Source: Ruminococcaceae bacterium UBA1741 (GTDB lineage: Bacteria; Bacillota; Clostridia; Oscillospirales; Acutalibacteraceae). Taken from it: a DNA stretch of 63,640 nt. The notes under the pieces are model-generated. The model was not told the origin of the DNA and searched no databases. It saw only the letters and a program-made list of their open reading frames with translations. The position numbers were made by a program, and so were the translations under genes. Below, one piece after another: positions 60,071-63,640 of the stretch; the first letter of the stretch is position 1; each line of letters begins with the position of its first letter. Location of the stretch: the NCBI GenBank assembly GCA_002315685.1, contig DCHX01000013.1:1-63640 (forward strand). The letters are read 5' to 3'.

Positions 60071-62464
60071 ATGAAAATTTCATTAAAAACACTAAAATAT
60101 TATGTTGATATAAATGTAAGTGTAGAAGAGCTTTGCGACAAGATGACACTTGCCGGTTTTGAAATCGAAAGCATTGAAAAGCAGGGCGAAAATCTCCGCA
60201 ATGTTGTTGTAGGAAAAATTCTTAAAATAGAAAAGCACCAAGACAGCGACCATCTTCAAATTTGCCGAATTGATGTCGGCAAGGGTGAGAGTGTTCAAAT
60301 TGTTACCGGCGCTCAAAATATAAGCGAGGGCGACTTTGTGCCTACCGCTCTTGATGACAGTTATCTTCCGAACGGCGCTCATATAGTAGCGGGTAAGCTT
60401 CGCGGTGTTGACTCATTCGGTATGCTTTGCTCTGGCGAGGAATTATGCTTAACCGAAGCCGACTATGAGGGTGCCTCGGTTTACGGAATTATGATTTTGC
60501 ACGGCGATAATCTTCAACCCGGCACGGATATGCGTGAGGTTTTAGGTCTTGACGATTATATTATCGACTTCAAAATCACCGCTAACCGCCCCGACTGTAA
60601 CTGCTTTATCGGTGTTGCAAAGGAAATTTCGGTTGTTTTAGGCACCGAATTTAAGCAACCTATTCCCACTTACAAAACGGTAGGCGAAAACATTAAGGAC
60701 TATATTGATGTAAATGTATTAAATTACGATTTATGTCCCCGTTATATCGGCAGAATTGTTAAAAACCTCCGCATAAAGCCGTCTCCCGACTGGATGCAGA
60801 AGTCTATTACCGCTTCGGGTATGCGCCCTATTAACAATATCGTTGATATTACAAACTTTGTTATGCTTGAAACAGGTCAGCCTATGCACGCATTTAACTA
60901 TGACGACCTTTCGGGCAAAAAGATTATCGTAAGAAACGCAAAAGAAGGCGAATCAATTACAACTCTTGACGGAAACGAGTACAAGCTTAATTCCGATATG
61001 CTTGTTATCGCCGACGGCGAAAAGCCCTCTTGCCTTGCGGGTATTATGGGCGGAAAAGAAAGCGAAATCGAGGACGATACCAAAAATCTTTTCCTTGAAT
61101 CCGCCAAGTTTAAGAGAGATAACATAAGACATACCGGCAGAGCCTTGGGTATCAGAACCGAGGCAAGCGGTAGATTTGAAAAGGGTATTGATATTATAAA
61201 TACCGAATATGCTATGAACAGAGCACTTCAACTTATCTCCGACCTTGATGCCGGTGATATTGTCGAGGGCGTTCTCGACTTAAACGAAGGACTTCCGAAA
61301 AACAGAATTTTAACTGTTAAATCGGCTGATATTTCGGCGCTTTTAGGTGTTGAAATTCCCGAAAGCGAAATGGTTAAAATTCTAAACAAGCTCGAACTCA
61401 AAACGACTGCAAATGACGGTGTTTTGACCGTCAGTGTTCCTTCGATTCGTGATGATGTTGAGGGCAGAGCCGATTTAGCCGAAGAGGTTATGAGAATTTA
61501 CGGTTATGACCATATTGTAGGCACTCCTATGCGTGGCGATGTCGTAAGAGGTACTAAGCTTCCCGAAAGAATTAAAACCGACAAGATTAAGTCGTTACTT
61601 TGCGGTATGGGTGCTTACGAAATTGCAACCTATTCGTTTATTTCGTCAGGTGCGCTTGATACACTTAATCTTTCCGAAAATGACGAAAGAAGAAATGCGA
61701 TTAAGCTATTAAATCCGCTCGGCGACGAGTATTCCGTTCTCCGTACCCAGCTTACTACAAGTATGCTTTCGGTACTCGCCACTAATATTAACCGCAAAAT
61801 CGAGGACGGTAGATTTTTTGAAATCAGCAAACGCTTTATCCCGAAGCAAATGCCTTTAACCGAGCAACCCTATGAGCTTCCTACTATGTCTATCGGTATC
61901 TACGGCAAGGACGAGGATTTCTTTACCTTAAAGGGTATTGTTGAAGAAATTATGAAGCTTTGCGGTGCTCATACTCAGTACGAAAGAAGCTGTGAAGCAT
62001 ACCTCCACCCCGGCCGTCAGGCTCTTGTTAAGGCTAATAATGTCGAGGCTTGTGTGTTAGGCGAGGTGCATCCGGATGTTTTAGCAAACTACGGCATCGA
62101 GCAACGGGTTTATGTTGCTGAAATCAAGCTTGATATTTTGCTTGGTATCAACAAGAGAAAGAGCGTATTTAAGCCACTTCCTAAATTCCCTGCCGTTGAG
62201 CGCGACTTTGCTTTCCTTTGCGATAAGGATATTACGGTGGGAACTCTTGAACAGGCTATTACCAAAGGCGCGGGTAGGCTTTTAGAGCGAATTGAATTGT
62301 TTGATATTTACGAGGGCAGTCAAATACCCGAGGGCAAAAAGAGTGTGGCTTACAGTGTTTATCTCCGTTCCGCCGATGCTACCCTTACCGACGAGCAAAT
62401 TGATACCGCTACCAAAAATATTATAGAAAAACTTGAAAAGGTCGGCGCTGAGCTTAGAAAGTAA
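60071..62464 (+). CDS. pheT: phenylalanyl-tRNA synthetase beta subunit
   Basis: 797 residues. Tandem domains visible in order: B1 with the EMAP-type tRNA-binding fold (VVGKILKIEKHQDSDHLQICRI), B3/B4 editing (ITNFVMLETGQPMHAFNYD), B5, the catalytic-like core (GDEYSVLRTQLTTSML) and a C-terminal anticodon-binding ferredoxin fold (KFPAVERDFAFLCDKDI). The stop is followed closely by the AEC transporter gene. Confidence 0.98.
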   Translation: MKISLKTLKYYVDINVSVEELCDKMTLAGFEIESIEKQGENLRNVVVGKILKIEKHQDSDHLQICRIDVGKGESVQIVTGAQNISEGDFVPTALDDSYLPNGAHIVAGKLRGVDSFGMLCSGEELCLTEADYEGASVYGIMILHGDNLQPGTDMREVLGLDDYIIDFKITANRPDCNCFIGVAKEISVVLGTEFKQPIPTYKTVGENIKDYIDVNVLNYDLCPRYIGRIVKNLRIKPSPDWMQKSITASGMRPINNIVDITNFVMLETGQPMHAFNYDDLSGKKIIVRNAKEGESITTLDGNEYKLNSDMLVIADGEKPSCLAGIMGGKESEIEDDTKNLFLESAKFKRDNIRHTGRALGIRTEASGRFEKGIDIINTEYAMNRALQLISDLDAGDIVEGVLDLNEGLPKNRILTVKSADISALLGVEIPESEMVKILNKLELKTTANDGVLTVSVPSIRDDVEGRADLAEEVMRIYGYDHIVGTPMRGDVVRGTKLPERIKTDKIKSLLCGMGAYEIATYSFISSGALDTLNLSENDERRNAIKLLNPLGDEYSVLRTQLTTSMLSVLATNINRKIEDGRFFEISKRFIPKQMPLTEQPYELPTMSIGIYGKDEDFFTLKGIVEEIMKLCGAHTQYERSCEAYLHPGRQALVKANNVEACVLGEVHPDVLANYGIEQRVYVAEIKLDILLGINKRKSVFKPLPKFPAVERDFAFLCDKDITVGTLEQAITKGAGRLLERIELFDIYEGSQIPEGKKSVAYSVYLRSADATLTDEQIDTATKNIIEKLEKVGAELRK

Positions 62465-62468
62465 TTTT

Positions 62469-63389
62469 ATGATTTTTTTAACTGTTCTTAAACAAGTTAT
62501 CGTGCTGTTTATTCTTATTTTCGTAGGTCTTTTATTCGGCAAAAAGAATATTATTAACGATAACAGTGTTAAATCGCTTACCGATATTGTGCTTTGCCTT
62601 GTATCGCCGAGCGTTATAATTAAGTCGTTTATCCGTGAATACGACTCAAAAATGCTTTATAATATCATTTTGAGCTTTTTACTTGCAATAGTTGTTCACG
62701 CACTTTTTATTTTCATTTCCTCTCTTATTGTAAAGGATAAGGTTAAAGCGAGAAAAAGTGTTTTGCGGTTCGGTGCGATTTTCGGTAACTGCGGATTTAT
62801 GTCGATACCGATTCAAGAGGCGATTTTAGGTGAAACCGGCGTAATTTACTGCGCTTCGTTTATCGCTATATTCAACCTTTTCGCTTGGACCTACGGCGTA
62901 GTGCTTATGAGTGGCGACAAAAAGGAAATGTCGGTTAAAAAGATGTTTATTAACCCGGGTATGATAGGTCTTGTTATCGGTCTTGCGATATTTATTTCAA
63001 GAATAAAAGTGCCCGAGGTTATATCCCTGCCGATAGGTTATTTCGCCGCTCTTAACACTCCCCTTCCTATGCTTATAATCGGCTATCATCTTTCAAAATC
63101 CAATATCAAAACGGCATTTAAGGACTTAAAGCTTTTGTATGCCTGTGTTTGCAAGCTTATTATCCTGCCTGTTTTCATTATTGCTTTGCTCTATTTAATA
63201 CCGATAAGGGGCGATTTGCTTGTGTCCTTTGCGATTAGCACCTGCGCCCCCGTTGCGGCATATACGACTATGTTTTCGTATAAGTATAACAGAGCAACCG
63301 AACTGTCGGTTAATATGGTATCGCTTTCAACACTCTTTTCGCTTATCACTATGCCGTTGATTATTGCGGTAACCCAAATGATAGCATAA
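62469..63389 (+). CDS. AEC-family transporter
   Basis: 306 residues with about ten membrane segments in two halves, auxin-efflux-carrier (AEC) fold. GLLFGKKNIINDNSVKSLTDIVLCLVSPSVIIKSF at the start is the family pattern. Such carriers often export malate or other carboxylates; substrate unknown. ATG at 62469, 5 bp after pheT, with a weak AGAAAG, suggests coupling to pheT. Confidence 0.85.
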   Translation: MIFLTVLKQVIVLFILIFVGLLFGKKNIINDNSVKSLTDIVLCLVSPSVIIKSFIREYDSKMLYNIILSFLLAIVVHALFIFISSLIVKDKVKARKSVLRFGAIFGNCGFMSIPIQEAILGETGVIYCASFIAIFNLFAWTYGVVLMSGDKKEMSVKKMFINPGMIGLVIGLAIFISRIKVPEVISLPIGYFAALNTPLPMLIIGYHLSKSNIKTAFKDLKLLYACVCKLIILPVFIIALLYLIPIRGDLLVSFAISTCAPVAAYTTMFSYKYNRATELSVNMVSLSTLFSLITMPLIIAVTQMIA

Positions 63390-63459
63390 CGCTTTAATGC
63401 ACATTTTTCAAAAATCGTCAAAAAATACTTAAAAATATCGGATTTTTTGAAATTTACTA

Positions 63460-63488
63460 TTGCATTTTTAGGTTAATTGTGTTAGAAT
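63460..63488 (+). promoter_or_regulatory. tRNA-Arg promoter
   Basis: TTGCAT (63460-63465), 17-bp spacer, TAGAAT (63483-63488). A TGGCGGT / ACCGCCA hairpin (63492-63513) lies at the start of the transcript, before the tRNA. Confidence 0.65.
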
Positions 63489-63521
63489 ACTATGGCGGTC
63501 AAAAAAACCGCCATAAGTTTT

Positions 63522-63598
63522 GCGCCGGTAGCTCAGCTGGATAGAGCGTCTGGCTACGGACCAGAAGGTCGGGAGTTCGAATCTTCTCCGGCGCGCCA
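63522..63598 (+). tRNA. tRNA-Arg (ACG)
   Basis: 77 nt, acceptor GCGCCGG / CCGGCGC, anticodon loop GCTACGGA (A34 is the inosine site, edited by TadA), T-loop TTCGAAT, CCA encoded (63596-63598). Confidence 0.95.
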
Positions 63599-63600
63599 TG

Positions 63601-63634
63601 AAAAAAGCACTTGCTTCGGCAGGTGCTTTTTTTC
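63601..63634 (+). terminator. terminator of tRNA-Arg
   Basis: Stem AAAAAAGCACTTGC / GCAGGTGCTTTTTTT with a TTCG loop. Same cassette as at 161-191. Confidence 0.85.
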
Positions 63635-63640
63635 AACGAA

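Overview
The window looks like chromosome of an endospore-forming, low-GC Clostridia species, most likely a gut Oscillospirales/Ruminococcaceae-type organism. This is an inference from SpoIID, a phenylalanine T-box, the yloU-yloV-recG order, strong Shine-Dalgarno sequences, TTG starts and Gram-positive LexA and sigma-A type sites. No marker gene fixes the genus.

Layout. 1-640: start of a gene that leaves the window, short hairpin repeats, terminators and a CAU-anticodon tRNA on the minus strand. 730-4460: a zinc-type uptake operon (Fur/Zur regulator, binding lipoprotein, ATPase, permease, OB-like lipoprotein) under a promoter that carries a perfect 11-1-11 palindrome. 4458-5510: aroB. 5544-30412: a ~25 kb minus-strand surface-polysaccharide operon read from a TTGACT-17-TAATAT promoter. 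In order of transcription it holds a PLP aminotransferase, the initiating phosphoglycosyl transferase, an ATP-grasp ligase, a HAD phosphatase, a LicD transferase, an IspD/TarI-like cytidylyltransferase, an SDR, five GT4 glycosyltransferases, a Wzy-like polymerase, a further GT4, a GT-D type protein, two acyltransferases, another GT, a Wzx flippase, a 34-codon ORF, the UDP-L-FucNAc trio capE/capG/capF and an NTP_transf_5 protein. The genes are mostly joined by ATGA-type overlaps, so they probably build one glycan containing N-acetyl-fucosamine, acyl groups and a CDP-alditol- or choline-derived phosphate. 30604-33267: argG-argH. 33340-33581: an orphan short transcription unit. 33710-41643: GT2, DUF1846, cation/proton antiporter, spoIID, an unknown membrane protein, murA and a WalJ-like hydrolase. 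41640-53522: housekeeping genes (rlmH, rpsI, rplM, ymdB-like, a peptide-binding lipoprotein, gls24, fakA, recG, rluA, radC, yebC, dus). 53599-55405: htrA, tRNA-His, tRNA-Gln. 55585-58448: SOS-regulated dinB, then a small phage-like switch (ArpU-like and zinc-ribbon genes against an XRE repressor and ImmA/IrrE peptidase). 58698-63389: T-box, pheST and an AEC transporter. The window ends with tRNA-Arg and its terminator.

The most unusual things seen: (1) a ~145 bp structured intergenic element present twice, 46 kb apart, running from the stop codon of one gene to the start codon of the next (before the zinc-binding lipoprotein and before recG), with a palindromic hairpin, a conserved long stem, a terminator-like hairpin and an anti-Shine-Dalgarno strand; (2) a compact immunity-like switch in which two face-to-face TTGACA-17-TATAAT promoters each have a 16-bp TTACGAA-type operator filling the spacer, with two more operators nearby; (3) a zinc-type binding protein whose usual His-rich loop is replaced by poly-Asp; (4) an orphan ~200 nt transcription unit with an 11-codon ORF upstream of argG; (5) an IspD-like/LicD pair inside the polysaccharide operon resembling the ribitol-phosphate module of animal dystroglycan.

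All calls come from reading the sequence and from memory of protein families; nothing was searched against a database.
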